Origin: an uncultured Oceanospirillaceae bacterium
Lineage (GTDB): Bacteria; Pseudomonadota; Gammaproteobacteria; Pseudomonadales; Balneatricaceae
DNA: 64,000 nt
Direction of reading: 5' to 3'
Assembly: GCA_913057435.1 (NCBI GenBank)
Contig: CAJXNY010000013.1
Coordinates: 40,232-104,231, forward strand
Below the pieces are notes generated by a model, which worked only from the letters and a program-made list of their open reading frames with translations, was not told where the DNA came from and made no database searches. This document shows, piece after piece, positions 52,046-62,067 of the stretch. Within the stretch, counting starts at the first letter, position 1, and each line of letters opens with the position of its first letter. Both the position numbers and the translations under genes were made by a program.

Positions 52046-52945
52046 TCAGCCCCGCGGGTGGTGCTGCTGATGCAGCGTCTGCAGGCGGTGCTGGGCGACA
52101 TGAGTATATATCTGCGTAGTAGACAGGTCACTGTGACCAAGTAACAACTGCACCACCCGCAGATCGGCACCATGGTTAAGCAGGTGCGTGGCAAACGCAT
52201 GACGCAGTGTATGCGGTGACAGCGGCTTATCAATCCCGGCGACCACCGCATGGTGTTTAATGCGATACCAGAAGGTCTGGCGGGTCATCGGCCCGCCGGT
52301 ACGGCCGGGAAACAGCACATCACCGCAAAACGCCGGGTCCAGCTCAGCCATATAACGCCGCAACCAGTCCAGTGCTTCATCACCTACCGGTACCAGCCGG
52401 TCTTTGCCACCTTTACCCGTCACCCGTACCACGCCCTGCACCAGGTTTAACCGCGATCGGGTCAGCGTCACCAGCTCGCTCACACGCAGGCCCGCGGCAT
52501 ACAGCAATTCCAGCATGGTACGGTCACGCAAGCCCAGCGCAGTCTCAATGTCCGGTGCGGCCAGCAGCGCTTCCACATCAGTTTCTGTCAGGCTTTTCGG
52601 CAATGGCCGGGCACGTTTGGGGCTATCGATACGCAGGGTTGGATCTTCATCCAGCCAGTGTTCTCGCAGTGAGAATCGATAAAACCCTCGCAAACAGGAC
52701 ATCATCCTGGCCGTAGAACTGGCCTTGAGCATCTCCTGTTGACGCCAGTCAAGGTGAACCTGGATCCACTCGCGATCAATCGTCATCAAGCTACAGTTAC
52801 GTTCATTTAACCAGTGGGCAAAATGATTCAGATCTCGCCGGTAAGACGCCAGGGTGTTATCAGCCAGACCTTTCTCCAGCCAGATGGCATCCAGGTACTG
52901 CTCAATAACCCGCTGGTCCTCTGTCGCTATGGCTGTTTTTGCCAT
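52046..52945 (-). CDS. xerD: Tyrosine recombinase XerD
   Basis: A 299-residue site-specific recombinase that with XerC resolves chromosome dimers at dif. The N-terminal SAM-like domain is followed by the catalytic residues in order: Arg in AAGLRVSELV, Lys in GKGGKDRLVP, HxxR in SPHTLRHAFATHLL, His in LLGHSDLSTTQ and the nucleophilic Tyr in TQIYTHVA. The start is the ATG in GGAGGTCATAATG; the open frame upstream runs into the rplS terminator and is not used. Confidence 0.93.
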   Translation of the reverse strand: MAKTAIATEDQRVIEQYLDAIWLEKGLADNTLASYRRDLNHFAHWLNERNCSLMTIDREWIQVHLDWRQQEMLKASSTARMMSCLRGFYRFSLREHWLDEDPTLRIDSPKRARPLPKSLTETDVEALLAAPDIETALGLRDRTMLELLYAAGLRVSELVTLTRSRLNLVQGVVRVTGKGGKDRLVPVGDEALDWLRRYMAELDPAFCGDVLFPGRTGGPMTRQTFWYRIKHHAVVAGIDKPLSPHTLRHAFATHLLNHGADLRVVQLLLGHSDLSTTQIYTHVAQHRLQTLHQQHHPRG

Positions 52946-53017
52946 TATGACCTCCTTTGCTGAAACCGGCCTGAATTCAATCCGGGCATCATACTGCGCT
53001 CGCCAAATTTCAGGCAC

Positions 53018-53045
53018 AAAAAAAGCGGCCGAGGCCGCTTTTTTT
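53018..53045. terminator. Rho-independent terminator of the rpsP-rimM-trmD-rplS operon
   Basis: AAAAAAAGCGGCC GA GGCCGCTTTTTTT is a palindrome with A and T runs, 20 bases beyond rplS. Confidence 0.88.
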
Positions 53046-53066
53046 CGATCATCAAGAGCAGACGAA

Positions 53067-53426
53067 TTACTTCGCCAACTTCTCTTTGATACGTGCAGAT
53101 TTACCAGAACGCTCACGCAAGTAGTACAGTTTCGCCTGACGAACGTCACCACGACGCTTAACAGTGATGCTGTCTACTGTGTTGCTGAAAGTCTGGAAAG
53201 TACGCTCAACGCCCACACCGTGGGAGATTTTACGTACAGTGAAAGCAGAGTTCAGGCCGCGGTTACGCTTGCCGATTACTACGCCTTCGTATGCCTGCAG
53301 ACGGGTACGCGTACCCTCTACAACTTTTACCTGAACGATTACTGTATCGCCCGGTGCAAAAGTTGGCACTTCTTTAGTCATCTGTTCAGCTTCAATCTGC
53401 TGAATGATCAGGTTTTTGCTGCTCAT
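53067..53426 (-). CDS. rplS: Ribosomal protein bL19
   Basis: A 119-residue large-subunit protein at the 30S-50S interface. [39 protein letters not shown] and [19 protein letters not shown] are typical of L19. It is the last gene of the operon, 23 bases after trmD. Confidence 0.97.
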   Translation of the reverse strand: MSSKNLIIQQIEAEQMTKEVPTFAPGDTVIVQVKVVEGTRTRLQAYEGVVIGKRNRGLNSAFTVRKISHGVGVERTFQTFSNTVDSITVKRRGDVRQAKLYYLRERSGKSARIKEKLAK

Positions 53427-53449
53427 GGGCTCGCTCCTAATCCTGGTAT

Positions 53450-54199
53450 TTAGCCGTCAGACGCGTCGGTCTCACGGATATATTCGGTTAACAACGTCTG
53501 CTGTTCGGCACTTAATTCCACGTTATCCAACAGGTCCGGTCGGCGTTGCCATGTCCTTCCCAGTTGCTGTTTCAGACGCCAGCGCCTGATCCTCTCGTGG
53601 TTACCGCTCAGCAGCACCTCAGGTACCACTGCCTCATCCAGCTGTTCTGGTCGTGTATAGTGCGGGCAATCCAGTAATCCATCGCAGAAAGAATCTTCCT
53701 GCGCCGAGTTCTGATGGCCGAGAACCCCGGGCACCAAACGAGAAATTGCGTCGATCATCGTCATGGCAGGCAGTTCGCCGCCACTCAGAACGAAGTCCCC
53801 GAGGGACCACTCTTCGTCAATCTCTGCCTCGATAAGGCGTTCATCAATACCTTCATAGCGACCAGCAACCAGAATCAGATTCTGTTCAGTTGCCAGTTGC
53901 TCCACCCCTGCATGATCCATCTTTCGCCCCTGAGGGGAGAGGTAAATCACTTTCGCAGGACCGTCTGCCGCCTGCCGTGCTGCCTGAATAGCCTCCCGTA
54001 AGGGCTGCACCTTCATCAGCATGCCAGGACCACCGCCATAAGGGCGATCATCAACGGTACGGTGTTTATCATGCGCGAAGTCACGGGGACTCCAGCACTG
54101 GATATCGATCAACTGATTACGCACTGCTCGACCGGTTACGCCGTGGCTTTTAATCGCCTCGAACATCTCCGGAAACAATGTAACTACACCAAACCACAC
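53450..54199 (-). CDS. trmD: tRNA (guanine-37-N1) methyltransferase
   Basis: A 249-residue SPOUT methyltransferase that methylates G37 and prevents frameshifting. The knot and SAM-binding motifs [55 protein letters not shown] and [17 protein letters not shown] are all present. The ORF starts three bases after rimM ends. Confidence 0.97.
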   Translation of the reverse strand: MWFGVVTLFPEMFEAIKSHGVTGRAVRNQLIDIQCWSPRDFAHDKHRTVDDRPYGGGPGMLMKVQPLREAIQAARQAADGPAKVIYLSPQGRKMDHAGVEQLATEQNLILVAGRYEGIDERLIEAEIDEEWSLGDFVLSGGELPAMTMIDAISRLVPGVLGHQNSAQEDSFCDGLLDCPHYTRPEQLDEAVVPEVLLSGNHERIRRWRLKQQLGRTWQRRPDLLDNVELSAEQQTLLTEYIRETDASDG

Positions 54200-54202
54200 A
54201 GC

Positions 54203-54736
54203 CTAGAATTCCGGGTCCCAATCGACCCGTAGTGTACCTGCTTCCAAGTCTATGTCCTGGACCACCTGATCAGGTAAATAAGGGATCAGACGCTCGCGCT
54301 CGTCGAGACTGCCTTCACACTGTTGAACCACCAGCACATCATTAGAGCCGGTTTCGATCAGATGATTCACCTGGCCCAGCAAAATGCCGTCCAGGGTATA
54401 AACTTTAAGCTTTTCCAGCTGGCTCCAATAGTATTCACCAGTTTCCAATTCAGGAATCAGTGCACTACTTACCGCAATGTCCATCTCACAATACTTGCGA
54501 GCTACATCACGGTCGGAACAACCAGCCAGTCTGACAACGATGCCTTTACCGTGGCGCCGACCTTCGGCCAGTTTGACTTCCGTCCAACGACCATCCAGCT
54601 TCAGCACCCAGGGTGAATAGTTCAGGATATTTTCCATCGGCTCGGTATGCGAAAAAACTTTCACCATACCTTTCACGCCATACACACTGGTAATGCGTCC
54701 GACAATTACGTGCTTGTCTTGCGACTGTTCACTCAT
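54203..54736 (-). CDS. rimM: Ribosome maturation factor RimM
   Basis: A 177-residue 30S assembly factor binding S19, with VIVGRITSVYGVKGMVKVFS in the N-terminal barrel and EYYWSQLEKLKVYTLDGILL in the PRC-like domain. It lies between rpsP and trmD in the standard operon. Confidence 0.95.
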   Translation of the reverse strand: MSEQSQDKHVIVGRITSVYGVKGMVKVFSHTEPMENILNYSPWVLKLDGRWTEVKLAEGRRHGKGIVVRLAGCSDRDVARKYCEMDIAVSSALIPELETGEYYWSQLEKLKVYTLDGILLGQVNHLIETGSNDVLVVQQCEGSLDERERLIPYLPDQVVQDIDLEAGTLRVDWDPEF

Positions 54737-54753
54737 ATCCTGATCAGCACCAA

Positions 54754-55005
54754 TTACTCAGCAGCTTTAGCAGCGTCTTTCAGTACTTTAGCAACACGAG
54801 CGGACAGCTGTGCGCCCTTGCCCTGCCAGTACTGAACTCGCTCCATGTCTACACGCAGACGCTCTTCCTGACCACGAGCAACCGGGTTGAAGAAACCCAC
54901 GCGCTCAATAAAGCGACCGTCACGAGCATTACGTGAGTCCGCTACAGTGATGTGATAGAAAGGACGCTTTTTCGCGCCGCCACGAGATAAACGGATAGTT
55001 ACCAT
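54754..55005 (-). CDS. rpsP: Ribosomal protein bS16
   Basis: An 83-residue small-subunit protein, [20 protein letters not shown] and [19 protein letters not shown], the standard S16 sequence. It is the first gene of the operon; its promoter should lie in 55006-55204. Confidence 0.97.
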   Translation of the reverse strand: MVTIRLSRGGAKKRPFYHITVADSRNARDGRFIERVGFFNPVARGQEERLRVDMERVQYWQGKGAQLSARVAKVLKDAAKAAE

Positions 55006-55204
55006 GCGTTAGATCCCTTTATTGAGTGGGTTTTAACATCGCCCACTGTTAGAAGATTTCACAGTTAAGACGGCGAACCTGCTTAACTGAGAACCAATAA
55101 AATCAGGGCCGGAATCTTACGCTAATCCGCGGCCCATGAGAAGTGTAATCTGTGTGTATTTTAGCCGACCCTTCATGAACAGCCGGCAAAGGTAACCCGA
55201 ACGG

Positions 55205-56620
55205 TTACTTAAAGGGGAAGCCACCGCCGCCAATGCCCGGTGGCATACCACCTCCCGGACCACCACCCATACCCGGTGGCAGCATGCCTTTCATGCCACG
55301 CATCATCTTGCTCATACCGCCTTTGCCGGAGAACTTCTTCATCATCTTCGACATCTGTTTATGCTGTTTGAGCAGGCGATTGATATCCTGAATCTGGGTA
55401 CCGGAGCCCGCTGCGATACGCTTTTTACGTGAACCGCTGATCACATCCGGGTGACGACGTTCGTGAGGCGTCATGGAGTTGATGATCGATTCCATCTGGC
55501 CCATGCCTTTTTCAGCGTTAGCCGACTGAGCAGCTTCCGCTAACTGGCCCATACCAGGCAGCTTCTGCATCATGCCCATCATGCCGCCCATGTTTTTCAT
55601 CTGCTGCAGCTGCTCATGGAAATCTTCCAGATCGAAACCACGACCTTTCTTGATCTTCTGGGCAAATTTTTCAGCTTTGTCCTTATCAATCTTCTGCTCG
55701 GCTTCCTCGATCAGCGACAGTACGTCACCCATGCCCAGGATACGCGAGGCGATACGGTCAGGGTGGAACGGCTCGAGCGCGTCGACCTTCTCCCCCATAC
55801 CGATAAATTTGATCGGTTTACCGGTGATGTGACGCACCGACAGCGCGGCACCCCCACGGGCATCACCATCCGCTTTGGTGAGGATCACACCGGTCAGCGG
55901 CAGCACTTCATTGAAGGCGCGAGCGGTATTGGCAGCATCCTGACCGGTCATGGCATCGACCACAAACAGCGTTTCTACCGGCTTCACCGCCGCGTGCAGG
56001 CGCTTGATCTCATCCATCATGTCGGTATCAACATGCAGACGACCGGCGGTATCTACCAGCAGTACATCGTGGTGCTGAATGCGGGCATGCTGGACCGCTG
56101 CGTTGACGATATCAACCGGGTCCTGATCAGCACTGGACGGGAAGAAATCAACGTCAACCTCAGCGGCCAGGGTTTCCAGCTGCTTGATCGCCGCCGGACG
56201 GTAAACGTCAGCCGAGACCACCAGCACTTTCTTCTTTTTACGCTCACGCAGGAAACGCGACAGCTTGGCCACGGAGGTGGTTTTACCCGCCCCCTGCAAA
56301 CCGGCCATCATCACAACCGCTGGAGGCTGAGCTGACAGGTTCAGCTCTTCATTGGCCTCCCCCATCACCTTGACCATCTCTTCGTTGACGATCTTCACAA
56401 ACACCTGGCCGGGGCTCAGGCTCTTGGTGACTTCGGTGCCAACGGCGCGCTCTTTCACACTGTTAACAAACTCTTTCACCACCGGCAGCGCAACATCCGC
56501 TTCCAGCAGCGCCATACGCACCTCGCGCAGGGTGCCTTTGATATTGTCTTCAGTCAGTTTTGCCTGGCCGGTTACCGAGCGCAGTGTCTGGGTTAACCGT
56601 TCGGAAAGATTCTGAAACAT
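55205..56620 (-). CDS. ffh: Signal recognition particle protein Ffh
   Basis: A 471-residue SRP54-type GTPase that targets membrane proteins with 4.5S RNA. The N domain starts MFQNLSERLTQTLRSVTGQ; GTPase motifs are AGLQGAGKTTSVAKL, DTAGRLHVD, TKADGDARGGAAL; the methionine-rich M domain ends with RGMKGMLPPGMGGG. The chosen ATG is the family start; 13 further codons are in frame upstream. It is next to the rpsP operon, as in many gammaproteobacteria. Confidence 0.96.
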   Translation of the reverse strand: MFQNLSERLTQTLRSVTGQAKLTEDNIKGTLREVRMALLEADVALPVVKEFVNSVKERAVGTEVTKSLSPGQVFVKIVNEEMVKVMGEANEELNLSAQPPAVVMMAGLQGAGKTTSVAKLSRFLRERKKKKVLVVSADVYRPAAIKQLETLAAEVDVDFFPSSADQDPVDIVNAAVQHARIQHHDVLLVDTAGRLHVDTDMMDEIKRLHAAVKPVETLFVVDAMTGQDAANTARAFNEVLPLTGVILTKADGDARGGAALSVRHITGKPIKFIGMGEKVDALEPFHPDRIASRILGMGDVLSLIEEAEQKIDKDKAEKFAQKIKKGRGFDLEDFHEQLQQMKNMGGMMGMMQKLPGMGQLAEAAQSANAEKGMGQMESIINSMTPHERRHPDVISGSRKKRIAAGSGTQIQDINRLLKQHKQMSKMMKKFSGKGGMSKMMRGMKGMLPPGMGGGPGGGMPPGIGGGGFPFK

Positions 56621-56854
56621 GCTTAATCTCTGAGTCATGCCCGGCGGACTGCCCGGCAACTGTCAATTTGGAATAACTGGGCATTGTACACCAGCTGTAC
56701 CGATTCTCAGAATCGCCTTTATTTGCCAGCGGCTAACCCACCGAGAAAGCACCGTTACATACCGCCCCGCCACATTCCACAGTGTGACGAAATATGCCAC
56801 ACTAGAGCGCTTAAATTTCAGCCTGAAAACAGTGATCCAGGCTTTGGAGGACGC

Positions 56855-57646
56855 ATGCTGACAGGGTTAGCGATACTGGCGCTGGTCTGCTATCTGGCAG
56901 CCACAGCAAAACAATGGCAGGTACTGCAACAGAGCAGTGCTGATAGCCGACTGATCAAAGGACTGGGCGGCGCAGGCTGGCTGCTGCACACCCTGGGGCT
57001 CTACCTGCATTTACATCAGGGTAATGATATTAACCTGAGCCTGTTTAACGTCGCCTCTCTGATCAGCTGGCTGGTTGCAGGCATCGTACTGGTCAGCAGC
57101 CTGCGCCAGTCGATTGAGAACCTCTACCTGGGGGTTTTCCCGCTGGCTGCCATCATGGGTCTGTGCAGCGCCTTGGTACCTGAAACCGGCATTGCCAAAG
57201 CCTACGGCGGCGGCGTTATTGCCCATATTCTGCTGTCGATACTGGCTTACAGCATCTTCACCATTGCTATGCTGCAGGCAGTGTTATTACAGCAGCAGGA
57301 AAAGGCGCTGAAAAGCCACAGCACCCGTGGCCTGATCGCCACCCTGCCACCACTGCAAACCATGGAACGGCTGCTGTTCGAGATGATCGGCACCGGCCTG
57401 GTGCTGCTGACTGCCGCCCTGCTGACCGGTTTTCTGTTCGTCGAAGATCTGTTTGCCCAGCAGCTGGTGCATAAAACCGTCCTGTCGATCCTCGCCTGGC
57501 TGCTCTACAGCCTGCTGCTGATCGGCCGCTGGCGGTTTGGCTGGCGCAGCCGGACCGCCCTGCGCTGGACCATCGGCGGCTTCGGCGTACTGGCGTTTGC
57601 GTTCTTTGGCTCCAAAATCGTACTCGAGCTGTTTATCAACAGTTAA
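56855..57646 (+). CDS. CcsA/YpjD-type inner-membrane protein
   Basis: A 263-residue membrane protein with about eight hydrophobic helices. It resembles the cytochrome c assembly (CcsA-like) family and the YpjD/CorE group next to ffh in many gammaproteobacteria: LGGAGWLLHTLGLYLHL, YGGGVIAHILLSILAYSIFT and KTVLSILAWLLYSLLLIGR. The classic WWD motif is not evident. The start ATG follows TTGGAGG. It is divergent from ffh and 117 bases upstream of the CorC-type gene. Confidence 0.82.
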   Translation: MLTGLAILALVCYLAATAKQWQVLQQSSADSRLIKGLGGAGWLLHTLGLYLHLHQGNDINLSLFNVASLISWLVAGIVLVSSLRQSIENLYLGVFPLAAIMGLCSALVPETGIAKAYGGGVIAHILLSILAYSIFTIAMLQAVLLQQQEKALKSHSTRGLIATLPPLQTMERLLFEMIGTGLVLLTAALLTGFLFVEDLFAQQLVHKTVLSILAWLLYSLLLIGRWRFGWRSRTALRWTIGGFGVLAFAFFGSKIVLELFINS

Positions 57647-57763
57647 GTGCCACCCGCGACAACGACACCCTGGATGACGACGCTCATCTGCTTCTGAGTA
57701 TTGACTCCAGGGTGTCGGCATCTGAAAATGCCCGTCCGATTATAAAATTAAGGTCTCGCCGTC

Positions 57764-59035
57764 TTGGAAGACGCATCGATTAGCCTGCTTGCAGGCATAC
57801 TCTGTTTTCTGATCCTCTGTTCCGCTTTTTTCTCCAGCTCCGAGACCGGCATGATGTCGCTCAACCGCTACCGGTTGAAGCACCTGGTAAAGAAGAAGCA
57901 CCGCGGCGCGCGGCGCGCCAGCAAACTGCTGGAGCGCCCAGACCGACTGATCGGGGTTATCCTGATCGGCAACAACTTCGTCAACATCCTGGCCTCGGCC
58001 ATCGCTACCGTGATTGCGGTGCGGCTATGGGGCGATGCCGGTATCGCGATCGCCACCGCCGGACTGACGTTTGTCATTCTGATTTTTGCCGAAGTCACCC
58101 CCAAAACACTGGCCGCCCTGCACCCGGAGCGCATCGCTTTCCCCGCCGCACTGCTGCTTAACCCGCTGCTCAAACTCAGCTACCCGCTGGTATGGGTGGT
58201 CAACGGCATCACCAACGGCCTGCTGCGGCTGTTCGGGGTCAAAGTTACCGAAGGCAACAACCACCACCTGAGCAGTGAAGAGCTGCGCACTCTGGTACAT
58301 GAAGCTGGCGCACTGCTACCGCAAAATCAGTCCATGCTGCTGGGCGTACTGGAGCTGTCTGAAGTCACCGTTAACGACATCATGGTGCCGCGTAACGAGG
58401 TGATCGGCATCGATCTGGAAGACGATATCGACACCATCATCAAACAGCTCAGCGAAAGCTCCCACACCCGGCTGCCGGTTTACCAGGGCGAACTGAACAA
58501 GGTGGTCGGAGTGCTGCACATGCGCAACCTGGCGCAGATCCTCCACACCGGCTCCATCAGCAAAGCCGCCATCATGCAGGTGGTGCACGAGCCTTACTTC
58601 GTCCCGGAAAGCACTCCGCTGCAAACCCAGCTGCTGAATTTCCAGAAAAACACCCGCCGAATCGGTCTGGTGGTGGACGAGTATGGTGATGTCGAAGGGA
58701 TTGTCACGCTGGAAGATATTCTGGAAGAGATCGTCGGCGAGCTGTCGAACCAGGGCGGCGACGACAACCAGGACATTCATCCACAGGAAGATGGCAGCTT
58801 CTTTATTGATGGCACCGCGACCATTCGCGATATCAACAAAGCCATGGACTGGGAACTGCCCACTGACGGGCCAAAAACCCTCAACGGCCTGATCACCGAA
58901 ACGCTGGAAGCGATCCCGGATGCCAATGTCTGCCTGCAGATAGACAACTTCCGCATCGAAACCCTGCAGATCAACGACAACCTGATCAAGACCGTGCGGA
59001 TTACCGTACTGAAAAAGCAGGACACAGACGACTGA
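57764..59035 (+). CDS. CNNM/HlyC-CorC-type transporter-associated membrane protein (YfjD-like)
   Basis: A 423-residue protein: DUF21 membrane domain with four helices (FSSSETGMMSLNRYRLKHL, IGVILIGNNFVNILASAIA), a CBS pair (NDIMVPRNEVIGIDLEDDID, GVLHMRNLAQIL, VVDEYGDVEGIVTLEDILEE) and a C-terminal CorC_HlyC domain (DINKAMDWELPTDGPKTLNG). These proteins are linked to magnesium and cobalt efflux or resistance. The gene begins with TTG; AAGG is 11 bases upstream and no better start is seen. A terminator follows. Confidence 0.9.
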   Translation: MEDASISLLAGILCFLILCSAFFSSSETGMMSLNRYRLKHLVKKKHRGARRASKLLERPDRLIGVILIGNNFVNILASAIATVIAVRLWGDAGIAIATAGLTFVILIFAEVTPKTLAALHPERIAFPAALLLNPLLKLSYPLVWVVNGITNGLLRLFGVKVTEGNNHHLSSEELRTLVHEAGALLPQNQSMLLGVLELSEVTVNDIMVPRNEVIGIDLEDDIDTIIKQLSESSHTRLPVYQGELNKVVGVLHMRNLAQILHTGSISKAAIMQVVHEPYFVPESTPLQTQLLNFQKNTRRIGLVVDEYGDVEGIVTLEDILEEIVGELSNQGGDDNQDIHPQEDGSFFIDGTATIRDINKAMDWELPTDGPKTLNGLITETLEAIPDANVCLQIDNFRIETLQINDNLIKTVRITVLKKQDTDD

Positions 59036-59054
59036 GCGAGACTTCGCGACAGCT

Positions 59055-59080
59055 AAGGCAGACCGGTTCCGGTCTGCCTT
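59055..59080. terminator. Bidirectional terminator
   Basis: AAGGCAGACCGG TT CCGGTCTGCCTT is a perfect palindrome between two convergent genes. Confidence 0.85.
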
Positions 59081-59086
59081 CTTTAC

Positions 59087-59389
59087 TCAGCTTTTGAGCT
59101 TTTCTTCAACACTGCGAATCTTGTCATCCATGGTCTGGACCCGATCCGTACGGGTGCCAACACGCAGCGAACTGCTGACCCGCACCGCGCCCATCTCATG
59201 CACCACCTGGTGGCAACGCTTCACCGCACCGAACACCTCATCCCAGTCACCTTCAATATTGGTGCCGTAAGCATGCATCTGGTACGACAGACCCGCCTCT
59301 TTCAGTACCCGCTGACAGGCCGTTACATGGGCCGACACCGAATTACCGACATCAATGGGGATGACACACAGATCAACCATGACTCTCAT
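59087..59389 (-). CDS. MTH1187-family thiamine-binding-like protein
   Basis: A 100-residue protein of the YqgV/MTH1187 family, some members of which bind thiamine or its pyrimidine part. VMVDLCVIPIDVGNSVSAHV starts the ferredoxin-like fold, with YQMHAYGTNIEGDWDEVFGA and MGAVRVSSSLRVGTRTDR after it. It starts at the ATG of MRVMVDL. It is downstream of the DUF1289 gene on the same strand. Confidence 0.85.
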   Translation of the reverse strand: MRVMVDLCVIPIDVGNSVSAHVTACQRVLKEAGLSYQMHAYGTNIEGDWDEVFGAVKRCHQVVHEMGAVRVSSSLRVGTRTDRVQTMDDKIRSVEEKLKS

Positions 59390-59414
59390 TGCACTACTCC
59401 TGGTATTATTTTTG

Positions 59415-59618
59415 TTATACCCGCTCGCCCTGTTCACGGCGTGCGACCTTGTGCATTACCGCACGTTTTTCATTATTGTCCATCGCTCCCCAGCGGGAGA
59501 TCTCCTGACCGCTGCGCTGGCAGGCAATACAGATATCATGCGCATCCAGTGCGCAAACACTGACACAGGGACTGCGTACGGGACGCTCTTCATTACTCAC
59601 GGCGGGTTCAGAGATCAT
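59415..59618 (-). CDS. DUF1289-family small cysteine-rich protein
   Basis: A 67-residue protein with the DUF1289 pattern SPCVSVCALDAHDICIACQR and EISRWGAMDNNEKRAVM. Four cysteines suggest a metal or cluster site, as in the YdhL group. It overlaps the gamma carbonic anhydrase gene by one base (ATGA-type junction) and is cotranscribed with it. Confidence 0.88.
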   Translation of the reverse strand: MISEPAVSNEERPVRSPCVSVCALDAHDICIACQRSGQEISRWGAMDNNEKRAVMHKVARREQGERV

Positions 59619-60139
59619 TACTGGGGCTCAAAGCTGCGATTGAATCGGCGCATATTGTCCACATAGCTATGGGCGTTGGCCAGCAATCCCTGCTGCTGCT
59701 CATCACTAAGTATACGTTTTACCTTGGCCGGTGAGCCCACCACCAGCGAACCATCCGGAATATCCATGCCTTCTGGCACCAGCGCATTGGCCCCGATCAG
59801 GCAGCCTTTACCAATTTTTGCCCCATTGAGCACCACCGCGCCGATCCCGATCAGCGAACCATCACCCACCGTGCAGCCATGCAGCATCGCCTGATGGCCC
59901 ACCGTCACATCCTGACCCACGGTCAGCGGGTAACCCGGATCGGTGTGCAGAATGGCACCGTCCTGGATATTACTGCCCCGGCCAATGGTGATCTGATCAT
60001 TGTCGCCCCGGATCACCACATTGAACCAGACACTGCTGCAATCATGCAGCGTGACCGAGCCCAGTACCGTGGCATTATGGGCAACAAAGTGCTCCTCACC
60101 CTGCAGCTCAACTGCACGGCCTTCAAGTGTAAACAGCAT
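59618..60139 (-). CDS. Gamma-class carbonic anhydrase-like protein (YrdA type)
   Basis: A 173-residue left-handed beta-helix protein with hexapeptide repeats ([60 protein letters not shown]). Histidines in ILHTD and GHQAMLHG are in the zinc-binding positions of the family. Catalytic activity cannot be inferred for this subgroup. It is preceded by a CoA-pyrophosphatase-type gene on the same strand. Confidence 0.9.
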   Translation of the reverse strand: MLFTLEGRAVELQGEEHFVAHNATVLGSVTLHDCSSVWFNVVIRGDNDQITIGRGSNIQDGAILHTDPGYPLTVGQDVTVGHQAMLHGCTVGDGSLIGIGAVVLNGAKIGKGCLIGANALVPEGMDIPDGSLVVGSPAKVKRILSDEQQQGLLANAHSYVDNMRRFNRSFEPQ

Positions 60140-60150
60140 AGAAATCGTCC

Positions 60151-60753
60151 TTATTTGGTATTTGCTTGCTGGTGTTCTGGCCGGGCCCGCATCGGAATAC
60201 CGGCGTCATAAACCGTATTCATCAACTCGGTCAGCACATAGGCGGTCAGCCCCCAGATGGTGTAATCACCATACTGCCAGGCCGGAACCTCATGAATCCG
60301 ACCATAGGCGCGAATCTGATGAGTACGATAATGCCCCGCTTCCAGCAGAAAGCTGACCGGCACCCGGAACACCGCATCCAGCTCACCGGGGTTTGGCACC
60401 AGCTCGACAGCCGGGTCAATCAACCCCACCCAGGGCGTCACCTGCAACTGATGCTTGGACATGATCTGGCCCAGCGGGCCCAGGATTTCCACCTGCTCCG
60501 GCGGCAGGCCCACCTCTTCATGGGCCTCGCGCAGTGCGGTAAATTGCAGGTCAGGATCGGTTGCATCATGCTTGCCGCCAGGAAAGGCCACTTCACCGCC
60601 ATGGGTGGAAAGGCGGGCGGCGCGTTGCGTCAGAATAATTTCAGGATCACCCGGGTGATCAGTCAGCGCCACCAGCACGCTGGCTTTAGGGCCCTCACTG
60701 CGAAATCGGACGGGACGATGGTGTGCCATACGTTGCTTTAATTTGCGTATCAT
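60151..60753 (-). CDS. CoA pyrophosphatase-like Nudix hydrolase (NudL/YeaB type)
   Basis: A 200-residue Nudix protein. The Nudix box is [22 protein letters not shown] followed by VGL (given in part), and the upstream [20 protein letters not shown] is characteristic of coenzyme A pyrophosphatases. It is 11 bases upstream of the gamma carbonic anhydrase gene and divergent from another Nudix gene. Confidence 0.88.
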   Translation of the reverse strand: MIRKLKQRMAHHRPVRFRSEGPKASVLVALTDHPGDPEIILTQRAARLSTHGGEVAFPGGKHDATDPDLQFTALREAHEEVGLPPEQVEILGPLGQIMSKHQLQVTPWVGLIDPAVELVPNPGELDAVFRVPVSFLLEAGHYRTHQIRAYGRIHEVPAWQYGDYTIWGLTAYVLTELMNTVYDAGIPMRARPEHQQANTK

Positions 60754-60882
60754 AGGACCTCGTCATTATTAGCCTGCTTTGATCATACCGCCGTCTTACC
60801 CGAAAGTTGAGCATCACTGTAACGGCGCTTGAGCAGACAACCAGGCAGGCTCTACAATGAGCCTTCACTCTATAAAGGATAG

Positions 60883-61437
60883 ATGATGAACTTCTGCAGC
60901 CAGTGCGGTAGCGCCGTTGAACTGAAAGTCCCTGCCGGTGACAGCCGCCTTCGCTACGTCTGCGACAGCTGTCAGACCATCCATTACCAGAACCCGAACA
61001 TCGTCGCCGGATGCATCCCGGTGTACCAGGACAAGGTGCTGCTATGCCGCCGTGCCATTGAGCCACGCATCGGCCTGTGGACCCTGCCCGCCGGTTTTAT
61101 GGAGAATGGCGAAGCCGTTGAAGTGGCCGCTGCCCGTGAAACCCGTGAAGAGGCCTGCGCCGAAGCCAGCAACCTGCAGCTGTATACCGTGACCTCCATT
61201 GTCCATGTCAATCAGGTACAGATGCTCTACCTGGCCGAGCTGGCCGTGCCTGAATTTGGTGTAGGAGAAGAAACGCTGGAAGTCGGCCTGTTTGCTGAAG
61301 ATGAAATTCCCTGGCAGGAGCTGGCCTTTGAAACAATCCACAATGCGCTGAGCTTCTATTTTGCCGATCGCAAACAGGGTGAGTTTCCACTGCGCCATAT
61401 CAGTATTGAGCGCAACAGACGCCAGCATAAAGACTGA
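60883..61437 (+). CDS. Zinc-ribbon Nudix hydrolase
   Basis: A 184-residue protein with an N-terminal zinc ribbon (FCSQCG and YVCDSCQTIHYQNPN) before a Nudix domain (ENGEAVEVAAARETREEA). This layout is found in NADH pyrophosphatase relatives that lack the extra N-terminal domain of NudC. The substrate is unknown. AAAGGA precedes the ATGATG start; either ATG may serve. Confidence 0.88.
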   Translation: MMNFCSQCGSAVELKVPAGDSRLRYVCDSCQTIHYQNPNIVAGCIPVYQDKVLLCRRAIEPRIGLWTLPAGFMENGEAVEVAAARETREEACAEASNLQLYTVTSIVHVNQVQMLYLAELAVPEFGVGEETLEVGLFAEDEIPWQELAFETIHNALSFYFADRKQGEFPLRHISIERNRRQHKD

Positions 61438-61648
61438 CTCCGCCCGGTGGATAACTTTTATACCCACCGCCCGTCAAGCGCGACCGGCTCTGTTCAATAT
61501 ATTTATCACGCTTTGTCGGGCCGCTAATCCGCCAGTAAAACAGGGCCGTGCGAAAAAACATCAGCCCGTCAGAATCGCCTGAGCGCGGGCCCTGGCACAG
61601 TTATCAGACGACTATACCCAGCTTATCCCACAGGTTACTCAGTGTTTC

Positions 61649-61668
61649 TGTGGATAACCTTATCTACA
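61649..61668. promoter_or_regulatory. DnaA-box-like pair
   Basis: TGTGGATAA (61649-61657) is a perfect DnaA box on the minus strand and TTATCTACA (61660-61668) differs by one base. A further perfect box lies at 61757-61765 within the next gene. Confidence 0.45.
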
Positions 61669-61679
61669 GTCTGTTGCCG

Positions 61680-61991
61680 TCAAATAGCTGCCAGCTGCCA
61701 GACATCGTAGGCCACCTCTTCATAAGGATGGGCCTGCTTCAGCGCCGCCACTGCACTGTGGATAAGTTCATCACTGCACACCAGCTCCACCTTCCACTCC
61801 GCCAGCTGCTCCACCTCACCGCGCTGACCAATATGCGGATCACTGCCCGCCAGCGGACGAAACTGCCCGGTGCCCAAGGTCTGCCAGCAGCAGCTGTCAT
61901 AATCACCAATGCGCCCCGCCCCCACCGCAAACAGCGCCTGTTTAACCGTCTCCAGATTCTCCTGGGGAACAAAAAATGCCAGTTTATACAT
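61680..61991 (-). CDS. NIF3/YqfO insert-domain-like small protein
   Basis: A 103-residue protein equal to the PII/CutA-like insert domain of NIF3/YqfO proteins, alone: YKLAFFVPQENLETVKQALF, GAGRIGDYDSCCWQTLGTGQ, FRPLAGSDPHIGQRGEVEQL and HPYEEVAYDVWQL. Such stand-alone copies are common in gammaproteobacteria; function unknown. The ATG of MYKLAF is favoured over one three codons upstream because AGGA is at the proper distance. Confidence 0.85.
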   Translation of the reverse strand: MYKLAFFVPQENLETVKQALFAVGAGRIGDYDSCCWQTLGTGQFRPLAGSDPHIGQRGEVEQLAEWKVELVCSDELIHSAVAALKQAHPYEEVAYDVWQLAAI

Positions 61992-62067
61992 GGTTGTCAT
62001 CCTGCTGTTATCTTGCGGTTAACCCAGCCTTTTAGTATACCCATCTCACCGGTTATCAGGAGTCACC